Shown: positions 42,401 through 50,081 of the stretch, piece after piece
Layout: each line of letters opens with the position of its first letter
Position numbering within the stretch: the first letter of the stretch is position 1
Translations under genes and position numbers: made by a program
From: VXNE01 sp965203615
GTDB lineage: Bacteria > Pseudomonadota > Gammaproteobacteria > Pseudomonadales > Azotimanducaceae
Assembly: GCA_965203615.1 (NCBI GenBank)
Contig: OZ241900.1
Coordinates: 3,968,001-4,032,000 of the forward strand
DNA length: 64,000 nt
Direction: 5' to 3'
The notes under the pieces: generated by a model
Told to the model about the DNA's origin: nothing
Database searches by the model: none
Seen by the model: only the letters and a program-made list of their open reading frames with translations

Positions 42401-42632
42401 AACGGTGCAACGGGTCCGGCCGATTCTCATGACCATCGCCACCGACGTGATCGGACTGCTTCCGATCATGTGGAGCGCCGGGGCCGGCGCCGACGTCATG
42501 AAACGCATCGCGACGCCGCTGGTGGGCGGCGTCGTCACCTCCGGGATCGTCGTGCTGTGCTTGTACCCGGTGGTGTACTACCTGTGGAAGGCGCGGGAGT
42601 TGCCGGAGGCCCCAAAAGGCCCGGCAGCTTGA
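39480..42632 (+). CDS. cusA: CusA-type Cu(I)/Ag(I) RND efflux pump
   Basis: A 1050-aa heavy-metal RND transporter with 12 membrane segments and two large periplasmic loops. The proton-relay motif is in GTMVDAGIVMVENAHRHL (Asp403, Glu410). Methionines at 573 (LLYMPTTLPG), 623 (APLSMIETT) and 672 (RLDMLSTGIKTPVG) fall at the same numbers as the three metal-binding methionines of E. coli CusA, so I call it Cu/Ag rather than Zn/Co/Cd. It follows the adaptor by 12 bases and is convergent with the AAA gene, 16 bases away. Confidence 0.95.
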   Translation: MFERIIDWSIQNRFLVALATLFVVAAGVYSLLRAPLDAIPDLSDVQVIVYTEYPGQAPRIVEDQVTYPLTTQLLAAPFAKVVRGYSFFGFSFVYVIFEDGTDLYWARSRVLEYLNYVSGKLPAGVTPTLGPDATGVGWAFMYALKSDRHDLGELRSIQDWYLKYALTSVPGVAEVASVGGFVRQYQITVDPNRLRAYGIPISKIRSAVQDSNSDVGGRLLEVAEKEFMIRGLGYIESLDDIRKIALGVDARGTPILLRDVATVSVGPEMRRGVAEWNGEGETVGGIVVVRHGAGTLQVIRDVKAKLEEVKPGLPEGVEIEVAYDRTALIERTVESLGISLTQQLLIVGLICLVFLFHVRSGLVAIITLPVGVLMAFIVMGLQGLNINIMSLGGIAVAIGTMVDAGIVMVENAHRHLARDGGRRPHWEVIAEAAKEVGPSLFFALLVITVSFLPVFTLEAQEGRLFKPLAFTKTYAMAAAALLSVTLVPVLVGFWVRGRISVADRNPLTRVAVEFGLVMFSFSWLVRPALNAIFRFKFVVLALAGLALAGTAVPLSRIGSEFMPTLWEGDLLYMPTTLPGISITKAAELLQQTDRIIRTFPEVEQVFGKVGRAETATDPAPLSMIETTIMLKPRSEWRPGMTPEKLTEELNAAIQVPGLTNAWTMPIKTRLDMLSTGIKTPVGIKIAGPDLAELERLGREIEAVVRELPGTLGAYAERVMGGNYLDFKVDRDAIARYGLTVLDVQEVIQTAIGGMNITTTVEGLERYPVNLRYSRELRDDLPALRNVLVPAPSGAQIPLGRLASMEYVVGPPSIKSEGAKPNAWVYVDIHDVDVGGYVDAAREAVAERIDLPEGYTLSWSGQYEYMQRAERRLAFVIPATLLLIAAIIYISRKSVAETLLVLLGAPFALTGAIWLLYVLDYNLSIAVWVGIIALAGLYAETATVLLLYLNVSIQDYRDRGLLNDRAGLVDAIKDGTVQRVRPILMTIATDVIGLLPIMWSAGAGADVMKRIATPLVGGVVTSGIVVLCLYPVVYYLWKARELPEAPKGPAA

Positions 42633-42648
42633 CCCGAAAGTCGGCCCC

Positions 42649-44700
42649 CTACGATGCCCCGAATCCGATGCAGGCCGTCCGACCTGGCTTCGCGTTGCAT
42701 TCCGCCCTCAGCATGTCCAACAACGCCGGGATGTCGTCCAGGCTACCAAGCACTTCGGCCTTTCGCCGGACAACCTCGAAATCGCCCGGCGCGAGATGGT
42801 CCAACTGGTCGAGTTCGGCGGGCGGCTCAATGCCGAAGTAGGCGAGAAACGCGGCTCGCGCGGAGGGCGGCTTGAGATAGCCGAGGGTCGCCTTGAAGGT
42901 GAATCGTCGCAGTGACGCTTCGTCGAGCTTCTCACCGTAGTTCGTCGTGCATGCGAATGGCAGCGGATGGTTTTCCATCCATGTCAGCATCTCGTTTACC
43001 TGGCTGACCTCCCAGCTCTGGCGCGCTCCCCGCCGATCCGCAAGCAGCGAGTCCGCCTCATCGAATATCAGGAACTTCTCCTCGTCGCGCGCCTCGGCGA
43101 ACGCCCGGGCGATGTTCTTCTCGCTCTGGCCCACGAACATGCCGAGAAGGTCGGAAGCTCGTTTTTGCTCGACCTCCAGTCCCAGACGTTCGGCCAGGTA
43201 GCGGGCGTAAGCGCTCTTGCCGGTACCCGGCGCGCCATGGAGACAGATTGAGAAGCGCCGCTCACACCGGTCCGCCAAGCGGTCGGCCAGGGACATGAGG
43301 TTGATGTCGGCCTCCAGGAGCCGCGGGTCGAAACGCAGCGTGGTCCTGCGCTCCGGTCTTTCGCATCCAAGCACGCGGGACAGGTTGCGGACGCCTCGAC
43401 GCACCAGTTCGAAGTCGCCCCCGGCGAGGGACGCAGCCGCGGTGGCACCGGCGGCCACGCCCGGGGATGCGTCGAACTCGGTGGCGAGCGACAACGCCTC
43501 GGCTGGTGCCGCGCCGATGCCGTGGCTGGCCAGTTGGCGCGTCCATATCCTCGCGCGAACCTTGGCTGGTGGCTGCCGCATTTCCATGGCGAACATCATG
43601 CGCCGGAGGATGTGGGGCTCGATCTCATCCGCCGCGTTCGTGGTCCAGAGGATGGGCGTTGGCGTCTCTTCTAGAAGCCGGTTGATGAACACCTTGGAGG
43701 AGCTTCCCCGGCGGCTTCGCCCAAACGGCGACCACCATGCGGTCGAATCCGACAGGATGTCTTCCATTTCGTCGAATAGCAGCAGGCTGCCCGAGTTGCC
43801 GCCAACGAGACACTGTGCCAGTCGAAGTTCGGCGAGGCGTTCTCCCCGCGACGGCTCGTCGCCCCCTTCGTCCGTTTCTCCGACGCTGAAGAGATCGAGT
43901 TCCAGCCGATCGGCCAGTACCCTGCAAAACTCCGTCTTGCCCGTTCCGGGCGGACCGTACACGAGAATGTTCACGCCACTCGCACCTTGGGAAATCGCCC
44001 CGCGGAGAAGCTGCGCCAGGTCGTCCCTGTTCTGTCCGAGGTGATCGAAGTCCGGCCATTCAAGTTCGCTTGCGCGGCTCTTTCCAAGCAGCAGGGACCG
44101 GACATCGGTCACCTCCGAACCGGGCGAACCGAATCGACGCAAACGGCCGTTCGCCTCGACATCATGATCCTCGTCGACTGACACGAGTCCGGCTCGGACC
44201 AGCGGAGCATTGGCCGCGAACCGGTTGCGAACGACATCGGTCGGCTCGCCCAGCAGACACGGCAGCGTCCCGCTTCGGACGTTCATCGGCCTGCTTGATA
44301 TGCGCGAGTACAAGAAGACCGCGTCGATCAGGGACTCGATCACCGGTTGAGTCTTGTAGGCCAGCAGGATCTCGAGCAAAGCGACATCCAGCGTGGAGAG
44401 ACCGATCTCTTCGCCGAGGCGACGGAGGCGACGGCCCACCTGGTCGGGCGGCGTGTGCATTGCCTTGACCGAAGCCTTTTCGATGAGTTCACGCAACGCC
44501 CGCCAGTTCTTGACCGAATGGGTGGCGGTTGATGCGGTCTCCTTCAGGCGCGCTATCCAACCCGCCTTGCCGCCGATCATTGGCGCGTTCTCCTCCAGCC
44601 ATTCCGCCAGGTCTTTCCCCTCTGACCGATTGCGGTTCAGTCGCGCGAGCATGCTCGCGAGGTAGTGGAGGGCGAGACGGCGTTCATAAGCACTGAGCAT
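42649..44700 (-). CDS. Tandem AAA+ ATPase (Cdc48-like)
   Basis: About 683 residues from ATG 44700. The frame continues to 44838 but would overlap the divergent gene. Two AAA modules are present: Walker A GPPGTGKTEFCRVLADRL with Walker B LLLFDEMEDILSD, and GAPGTGKSAYARYLAERL with FLIFDEADSLLADRRGAR. The N-terminal 250 residues are a helical domain with no clear family. The C-terminus has EVSQVNEMLTWMENH, FACTTNYGEKLDEASLRRF and a small alpha-helical lid. This type of bacterial Cdc48-like protein usually remodels protein or nucleoprotein complexes. It is divergent from the 44820-51689 block, with 119 bases between the starts. Confidence 0.85.
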   Translation of the reverse strand: MLSAYERRLALHYLASMLARLNRNRSEGKDLAEWLEENAPMIGGKAGWIARLKETASTATHSVKNWRALRELIEKASVKAMHTPPDQVGRRLRRLGEEIGLSTLDVALLEILLAYKTQPVIESLIDAVFLYSRISSRPMNVRSGTLPCLLGEPTDVVRNRFAANAPLVRAGLVSVDEDHDVEANGRLRRFGSPGSEVTDVRSLLLGKSRASELEWPDFDHLGQNRDDLAQLLRGAISQGASGVNILVYGPPGTGKTEFCRVLADRLELDLFSVGETDEGGDEPSRGERLAELRLAQCLVGGNSGSLLLFDEMEDILSDSTAWWSPFGRSRRGSSSKVFINRLLEETPTPILWTTNAADEIEPHILRRMMFAMEMRQPPAKVRARIWTRQLASHGIGAAPAEALSLATEFDASPGVAAGATAAASLAGGDFELVRRGVRNLSRVLGCERPERRTTLRFDPRLLEADINLMSLADRLADRCERRFSICLHGAPGTGKSAYARYLAERLGLEVEQKRASDLLGMFVGQSEKNIARAFAEARDEEKFLIFDEADSLLADRRGARQSWEVSQVNEMLTWMENHPLPFACTTNYGEKLDEASLRRFTFKATLGYLKPPSARAAFLAYFGIEPPAELDQLDHLAPGDFEVVRRKAEVLGSLDDIPALLDMLRAECNAKPGRTACIGFGAS

Positions 44701-44819
44701 TGCGTTTCTTGCCGGCGGTCGTGATAACGGCGCGGACAATGCCACAGCTATGCGACGAAGGACGTCGCATAGGTCCTTACAATCGCCCATGGAAAAGGAT
44801 GGAGTGACCCTGACGAGGG

Positions 44820-45578
44820 ATGTATGTGATGGAGACACGTCAGCTCATCGCCGCACACAAGTTGGTGGTGGCACACAAGGAGTTCTTCGTGTTGTACGAG
44901 GACGACCAGATGCGCATCTACGCGGAAGTCGAGGGCGGCTTGCACCCAATGCAATATGTATCGGCACATCATCTGGACGAGTTTGACGCCGTGACAAGAG
45001 CGATCATCGACGGTGCGCTGTATGCGCTTGTCTACGATGGACAGCCCGAGCCGCGGTTGATCGTCGACTACCGGGGCGAACGAACCAGGATCGATGTCTG
45101 GACGGGAGCGGTCCTGGACGGTGACATCGGTGAGTCCAGACTCACGGTGGCGCTTCGGCTGGTCGAGTCCGAGAGCAAGAGACTGTCGCGGGCATGGCAG
45201 GACATGCACCGGGATGCCGAAAGCGCGAAACGTCTGCTTGCGCTTGCGGACTACATGGACGCGCTCCCTCCCGAGCACTACGACCAGACGCGTACGGAGC
45301 ATGACGACGGCAGCCCGGCCTGCCTGCTGGCGCACGCGTTGTATCTCCTCGCGCCGAAGCAGTGGGATCAGCGGCTGGAGCGCCACAAGCCACGCTTCAT
45401 GAAGACCCAGGCGGGACGGGCCCTGGGGCTGGACGGCGGTGTCGTGAGCGGCCTGTACAGCGGGCGCCCGCTAGGATTCAACGAGCGGAGTCCAACGGCC
45501 AGGGAAGCTGCCGCGATGCTCAGGCGTCTCGCGGAAGGACGGTCGCTCGACTGGCGGCTTGCGGTGAACGGGTTGTAA
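44820..45578 (+). CDS. Uncharacterised protein, first gene of 44820-51689 block
   Basis: A 252-aa protein I do not recognise. It is soluble, with an N-terminal mixed alpha/beta part (HKEFFVLYEDDQMRIYAEVE), a central helix (SRLTVALRLVESESKRLSR) and a C-terminal part with HDDGSPACLLAHALYLL and LGLDGGVVSGLYSGRPLGFN that looks like a compact Gly-rich loop. There is no membrane helix or signal peptide. GAGG lies 4 bases upstream of the ATG; a second ATG at 44829 is possible. The helicase-like gene starts 36 bases downstream. Confidence 0.65.
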   Translation: MYVMETRQLIAAHKLVVAHKEFFVLYEDDQMRIYAEVEGGLHPMQYVSAHHLDEFDAVTRAIIDGALYALVYDGQPEPRLIVDYRGERTRIDVWTGAVLDGDIGESRLTVALRLVESESKRLSRAWQDMHRDAESAKRLLALADYMDALPPEHYDQTRTEHDDGSPACLLAHALYLLAPKQWDQRLERHKPRFMKTQAGRALGLDGGVVSGLYSGRPLGFNERSPTAREAAAMLRRLAEGRSLDWRLAVNGL

Positions 45579-45614
45579 TCTCCGTTCGAATCCACGAGAT
45601 GAACACGGAACCCG

Positions 45615-46637
45615 ATGGCAAGGCTTTTCCCGAGAGTTGAACCGGATGAGATCGAGAATCCCGGAGAGCGCTCCGTTGCGCGCTGTCTCATCGAGCAGTT
45701 GCCGCGTAGCGTGGAGGTCTTCCACAGCTTCAATTGGCTCACCAGGAGTAAAACCGGCACGCTGCTGCTTTGCTACAACCGACCGCTCAAGGAGTGGCTT
45801 TGCGACTCGGTTCCGGACGAGTTTGACGGGAATCTCGTTATCGACAACTACCACGGCCTCGCCGCCGACCTATGCAAGGCGGCGGGCGTACCGATGTGGA
45901 GTCTGGGCGCCACCGATGATCCGGCATTCTGGAGCGAAGTGGTGCCGGCGGCCCTCGATGAGGCTTGCGGAAGGCTGGGGCCGGAGCACAAGTTCGACGC
46001 GGTCGTCGTCGACGAAGGCCAGGATTTCCAAGACCTCTGGTGGGAGAGTCTGGAGTCCGTATTTCGCGACCCCGCCAACAAGGCCTGCTATTACGTTTTC
46101 TACGATCCGAACCAGAACCTGTTCGTGGACGATCCCAGCCTGCCCGATGAACTGGGTCCTCCGTACGCGCTGCCTATGAACTGCAGGAACACCGTTCGGA
46201 TCGCGGCCCATTGCGCCGCACTCGTCGGCCACGACAACCAGACGCGTGAAGATGCTCCCCGCGGCGAGGAACCCGAGATGGTGTCCGTTGCCACGGTGCG
46301 CGAGGCGGTGCGGGCGGTCGGTGAACGGATACGGGAACTGTGTCTGGGCAACCGGGGCGGACTGAAGCCATCGCAGGTCGCCGTACTGGCACCCGCATCC
46401 GTGGAGAAACTATGGCCGAAGCAGTTCGCCACCATCCCGCTCACCACGGACTTCGAGGAATGGCGGCAGGGTGAAGGCGTTTTGATTGCAACATGGGGCC
46501 GATTCAAGGGCCTTGAGGCCGACGCCGTGGTGATCATCGAAACCCCCATGCGCAACCAAGCGAGGGAGACCACCAGCCGCTATGTCGCGAGATCGCGGGC
46601 GAAGCACTTGCTGACCGTGATCGAAGCCGCTGCCTGA
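45615..46637 (+). CDS. NERD/UvrD-type helicase with missing Walker A region
   Basis: This 340-aa frame starts like NERD-helicase fusions (LFPRVEPDEIENPGERSVA, VFHSFNWL) and then jumps to a UvrD/REP helicase after its ATP-binding loop (TLLLCYNRPLKEWL). Walker B is present as VVVDEGQDFQDLWWESL, as are motif III-like FYDPNQNLF, LPMNCRNTVRIA and the C-terminal WGRFKGLEADAVVIIE and YVARSRAKHLLTV. No G-x-x-G-x-G-K-T is found. The expected rest of the NERD nuclease domain and the Walker A loop, around 200 residues, are missing at about base 45740. Probably a non-functional or non-ATPase derivative. Confidence 0.75.
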   Translation: MARLFPRVEPDEIENPGERSVARCLIEQLPRSVEVFHSFNWLTRSKTGTLLLCYNRPLKEWLCDSVPDEFDGNLVIDNYHGLAADLCKAAGVPMWSLGATDDPAFWSEVVPAALDEACGRLGPEHKFDAVVVDEGQDFQDLWWESLESVFRDPANKACYYVFYDPNQNLFVDDPSLPDELGPPYALPMNCRNTVRIAAHCAALVGHDNQTREDAPRGEEPEMVSVATVREAVRAVGERIRELCLGNRGGLKPSQVAVLAPASVEKLWPKQFATIPLTTDFEEWRQGEGVLIATWGRFKGLEADAVVIIETPMRNQARETTSRYVARSRAKHLLTVIEAAA

Positions 46638-46660
46638 TCGTACTCCCACAGGAACAAGCC

Positions 46661-49600
46661 ATGCACAAGACACCCGAGGGCCTTAGCCTGGCCCCAACCG
46701 ACCTCGGCAACTTTCTCGGCTGCCGGCATCTTTCCGTTCTCGATCTGGGAGCAGCCGGAGGGTCGACCAACCGTCCGTACCGCTACAGCCCGGTGATCGA
46801 AGAACTGCAGAAGAGAGGCATGGAGCATGAAGGAGCCTATCTCCGCTGGTTGCGCGACCAGGGCCTCGCTGTCGTCGACGTCAGGGGACGTGACGTTCAG
46901 GCAACCATCGCTGAGATGCGCGCTGGCGCGGATGTCATTTATCAGGCAGCGCTCTCGGACGACAGATGGGCGGGGCAGGCGGATTTCCTGCGGAAAGTGC
47001 CGACTCCCAGCCGGCTGGGCGATTGGTCCTACGAGGTATACGACACCAAGCTCGCCCGCGATACTCGCGCAGCGACGATCCTGCAGCTCTGCGTCTATTC
47101 CCTCCTGCTCGAGAGGATCCAGGAATCTCGCCCCGCCAGAATGCACGTGGTCACGCCCGGCCGTGATTTCAAGTCACTCGAGTACCGCGTCGACGACTAC
47201 GGGGCGTACTTCCGCCTGCTGGCGGGCCAGATGGATACGTTCCTCGCCGATCCCGCCGCAACGTACCCGGAGCGCGTGTCCCACTGCGACTACTGCGCTT
47301 GGTGGCCCGATTGCGAGAAACGCCGGCGGGACGACGATCACCTCTGCTACGTGGCCGGCATATCCCGTGGGCAGATCGAGAGTCTCCGCGCCGAGGGGAT
47401 CGACAGTCTGGCGGACTTGGCGGCGCTTGATCCCGTGCCGAATCCTGATCGCGGCTCGCAAGCGGCATTGGTGCGGGTCAGGGATCAGGCGCGTGTGCAA
47501 CAGTGGGGTCGGGACATGGGCAAGCCGCTCCATGAACTCAAGGAACCGTTCGACGCCGAGCATGGCTTCGCGCTTCTTCCCGAACCGGCACAAGGAGACG
47601 TGTTCCTCGATTTCGAGGGCGACCACTTCGCCGACGGGGGCGTGCAGGAATACCTGCTCGGCTACGTTACGGCCGATACGCGAGGGCAGCCGCGGTACAC
47701 GCCGTTGTGGGCCGGGGCACCGGAACAGGAACGCAGCAACTTCGAGACGTTCATCGATCTCGTTGTTCGCCTCCGGGAGAACGACCCGAGCGCCCACGTG
47801 TACCACTTCGCGCCGTATGAGCCGGCGGCGCTCAAACGACTGATGGGCCGCTACGCCACCCGGGAGGTCGAACTCGACGAACTGCTGCGCGGCAGGGCGT
47901 TCGTTGATCTGCACCAGGTAGTCAAGCGGTCCCTCATCGCCAGTGTCGAGCGCTACTCCATCAAGGACCTGGAACCCTTCTTCGGGTACGAGCGCGATCA
48001 GGATCTGCGCGAAGCGTCCCAGAGCATGCGGCTGGTCGAGAGCGCGGTCGCCGACGGCAATCTCGACCCGGGCGATCCGCATAGCCGCATCGTCGAGGAC
48101 TACAACCGGGAGGACTGCGAGTCGACGTTGCGGTTGCGCGGCTGGTTGGAAGATCTCCGCGCAGACGTCATTTCCGCGGGGTACGCCATACCACGACCGC
48201 TTGCGGAAAGCGGTGAGGCAAGCGAGGCGGTGAGTGACCTCGACCGCGAGCTGCAGGGTCTTCGCGATGCGCTGCTGGAAGGCGTACCTGACGATCCCGA
48301 CGCACGGACCGAGGAACAGCGGGCGCGGTTCGCGCTGGCACACATGATGGAGTTCCACCGCCGGGAGGACAAGGCGAGCTGGTGGGAGTATTTCCGCCTG
48401 CTTGGGCTCGAGGAGGAGGACCTGCTGGATGAACGTCGCGCGGTGGCGGGTCTAGTCTACGATCGGACAGTCGAGGCTAAGCAGGCACCCGTTCAGCGGT
48501 ATCGATTCGGTCCGCAAGATCTCGATGTCCGAAAGGGAGACTCCGTCCACGACCTCAAGGGCAACCCGATTGGCACGGTGGAGTCCGTCGACTTTGACAG
48601 CCAGATGATCGACATCAAGAAGCGAATGGACTCCGCCGACGAGCATCCACCGGGGGTCGTGCTGCACAGTCGCGTTCCCGTAGGAACGGTTCTGGAAGCG
48701 TTGAAGGACTTCGGCGAAGCGGTCGTTGCTCAGGGCTTGAACCTGCAAGATCCCTATCGGGCGGCTGTCCGCCTCCTCCTTCGCAGGCCGCCCGAAGCCG
48801 GCACACATCCCCGCGACGGAGAAGACACGATTGACACCGTTGCGCGTATCGCCCTCTTACTGGACGGCGAAGTCCTCGCCGTCCAGGGGCCGCCTGGCAC
48901 CGGCAAGACCTTTACCGGCGGCGCGATGATCTGCGCCCTGGTGGAGAAGGGACTCAAGGTCGGCGTGACCGCCGTCAGCCACAAGGTAATCGTAAACCTG
49001 CTTGAGTCCGCAGCCGAACGGGCCCGGGAACGCGGGCTCGCGATGCGCATCGTCCATCGGGACAGCGGGGAGTACGAGGGTGGTCTGGGCATCGAGCGAA
49101 TCTACGCCTATCCCAGGATTCACAACGGGTTGGCCGAAGGCGCGATTGACCTGTTGGGTGCCACGGCCTGGTGCTGGACGCGCACCGAGTTTCAGCAGAG
49201 CGTCGACGTGCTGGTCGTGGACGAAGCCGGCCAGATGTCGCTGGCCAACGTGCTCGCCGCCTCCCGAGCGGGTCGTAGCCTGGTCCTTTTGGGTGACCCC
49301 CGGCAGCTTGAACAGCCGCTTCAGAGCAGCCATCCGGAGGGCAGCGCAGTATCCGCTCTTGCCCACTTGCTGGACGGTGCGGAGACCATGCCGGACGACC
49401 GGGGCCTGTTCCTTGCCGAGACGTATCGGCTGCATCCAGGGATTGCCGCATTCACTTCCGAGGTCTACTACCAGGGCAGGGTGGAGGCACGCCCGGGTCT
49501 TGAGCGGCAGCGCATCGTTGCACGCCCTGGTCGGGCGTCGCCGTTTTCGGGCGCGGGTCTTCGTTATGTGCCCGTAACCCACGCGGGCAACCAGGCCAGA

Positions 49601-50047
49601 TCCCCGGAGGAAGTCGACGCCATCGCCCGACTGGTCGATGACCTCATAGCCAACTGCGACTGGCGGAGTCAGGACGGCAAGACGTCCGCCTTGCGAGAGG
49701 AGGACATTCTCGTGGTAGCCCCATACAACGCGCAGGTCTCTGCCCTGACGGAGGCGATCCCTCGACTAACGGATCGTATCGGCACCGTAGATCGCTTCCA
49801 GGGCCAGGAGGCCCCCGTGGTGGTCTACTCCATGACCTCCTCCAGTGCCGACGACGCGCCCCGGGGCATGGAGTTCCTCTACAACCCGTTCCGGTTCAAC
49901 GTGGCGACCTCGCGTGCGCGTGCGCTTTGTATTCTCGTAGGCAACCCAGAGCTATTTCGCCCCGAGTGTCGGACACCCGCCCAGATGCGTATGGCGAATG
50001 GATTCTGCCGATACCTGGAACTGGCCGAAGTCATCGAGTATCCATAG
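46661..50047 (+). CDS. TM0106-type RecB-like nuclease fused to SF1 helicase
   Basis: An 1128-aa fusion. Residues 1-230 are a RecB-like nuclease region (YDTKLARDTRAATILQLCVYSLLLERI) with a cysteine cluster (CDYCAWWPDCEKRRRDDDHLC). Residues about 240-500 hold a helix-hairpin-helix-like part and an RNase-H-like domain (GDVFLDFEGDHFADGG). The C-terminal half is a Dna2/Upf1-like superfamily 1 helicase: Walker A GPPGTGKTFTGGAMI, Walker B VLVVDEAGQMSLANV, GDPRQLEQP, and the late DRFQGQEAPVVVYSMTSS. All main motifs are intact. It may process or cut DNA or RNA ends, in repair or phage defence. It follows the damaged helicase by 23 bases. Confidence 0.9.
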   Translation: MHKTPEGLSLAPTDLGNFLGCRHLSVLDLGAAGGSTNRPYRYSPVIEELQKRGMEHEGAYLRWLRDQGLAVVDVRGRDVQATIAEMRAGADVIYQAALSDDRWAGQADFLRKVPTPSRLGDWSYEVYDTKLARDTRAATILQLCVYSLLLERIQESRPARMHVVTPGRDFKSLEYRVDDYGAYFRLLAGQMDTFLADPAATYPERVSHCDYCAWWPDCEKRRRDDDHLCYVAGISRGQIESLRAEGIDSLADLAALDPVPNPDRGSQAALVRVRDQARVQQWGRDMGKPLHELKEPFDAEHGFALLPEPAQGDVFLDFEGDHFADGGVQEYLLGYVTADTRGQPRYTPLWAGAPEQERSNFETFIDLVVRLRENDPSAHVYHFAPYEPAALKRLMGRYATREVELDELLRGRAFVDLHQVVKRSLIASVERYSIKDLEPFFGYERDQDLREASQSMRLVESAVADGNLDPGDPHSRIVEDYNREDCESTLRLRGWLEDLRADVISAGYAIPRPLAESGEASEAVSDLDRELQGLRDALLEGVPDDPDARTEEQRARFALAHMMEFHRREDKASWWEYFRLLGLEEEDLLDERRAVAGLVYDRTVEAKQAPVQRYRFGPQDLDVRKGDSVHDLKGNPIGTVESVDFDSQMIDIKKRMDSADEHPPGVVLHSRVPVGTVLEALKDFGEAVVAQGLNLQDPYRAAVRLLLRRPPEAGTHPRDGEDTIDTVARIALLLDGEVLAVQGPPGTGKTFTGGAMICALVEKGLKVGVTAVSHKVIVNLLESAAERARERGLAMRIVHRDSGEYEGGLGIERIYAYPRIHNGLAEGAIDLLGATAWCWTRTEFQQSVDVLVVDEAGQMSLANVLAASRAGRSLVLLGDPRQLEQPLQSSHPEGSAVSALAHLLDGAETMPDDRGLFLAETYRLHPGIAAFTSEVYYQGRVEARPGLERQRIVARPGRASPFSGAGLRYVPVTHAGNQARSPEEVDAIARLVDDLIANCDWRSQDGKTSALREEDILVVAPYNAQVSALTEAIPRLTDRIGTVDRFQGQEAPVVVYSMTSSSADDAPRGMEFLYNPFRFNVATSRARALCILVGNPELFRPECRTPAQMRMANGFCRYLELAEVIEYP

Positions 50048-50081
50048 GTCGCCAACCATCCAGTCTTGCCAAGGAATCCCC

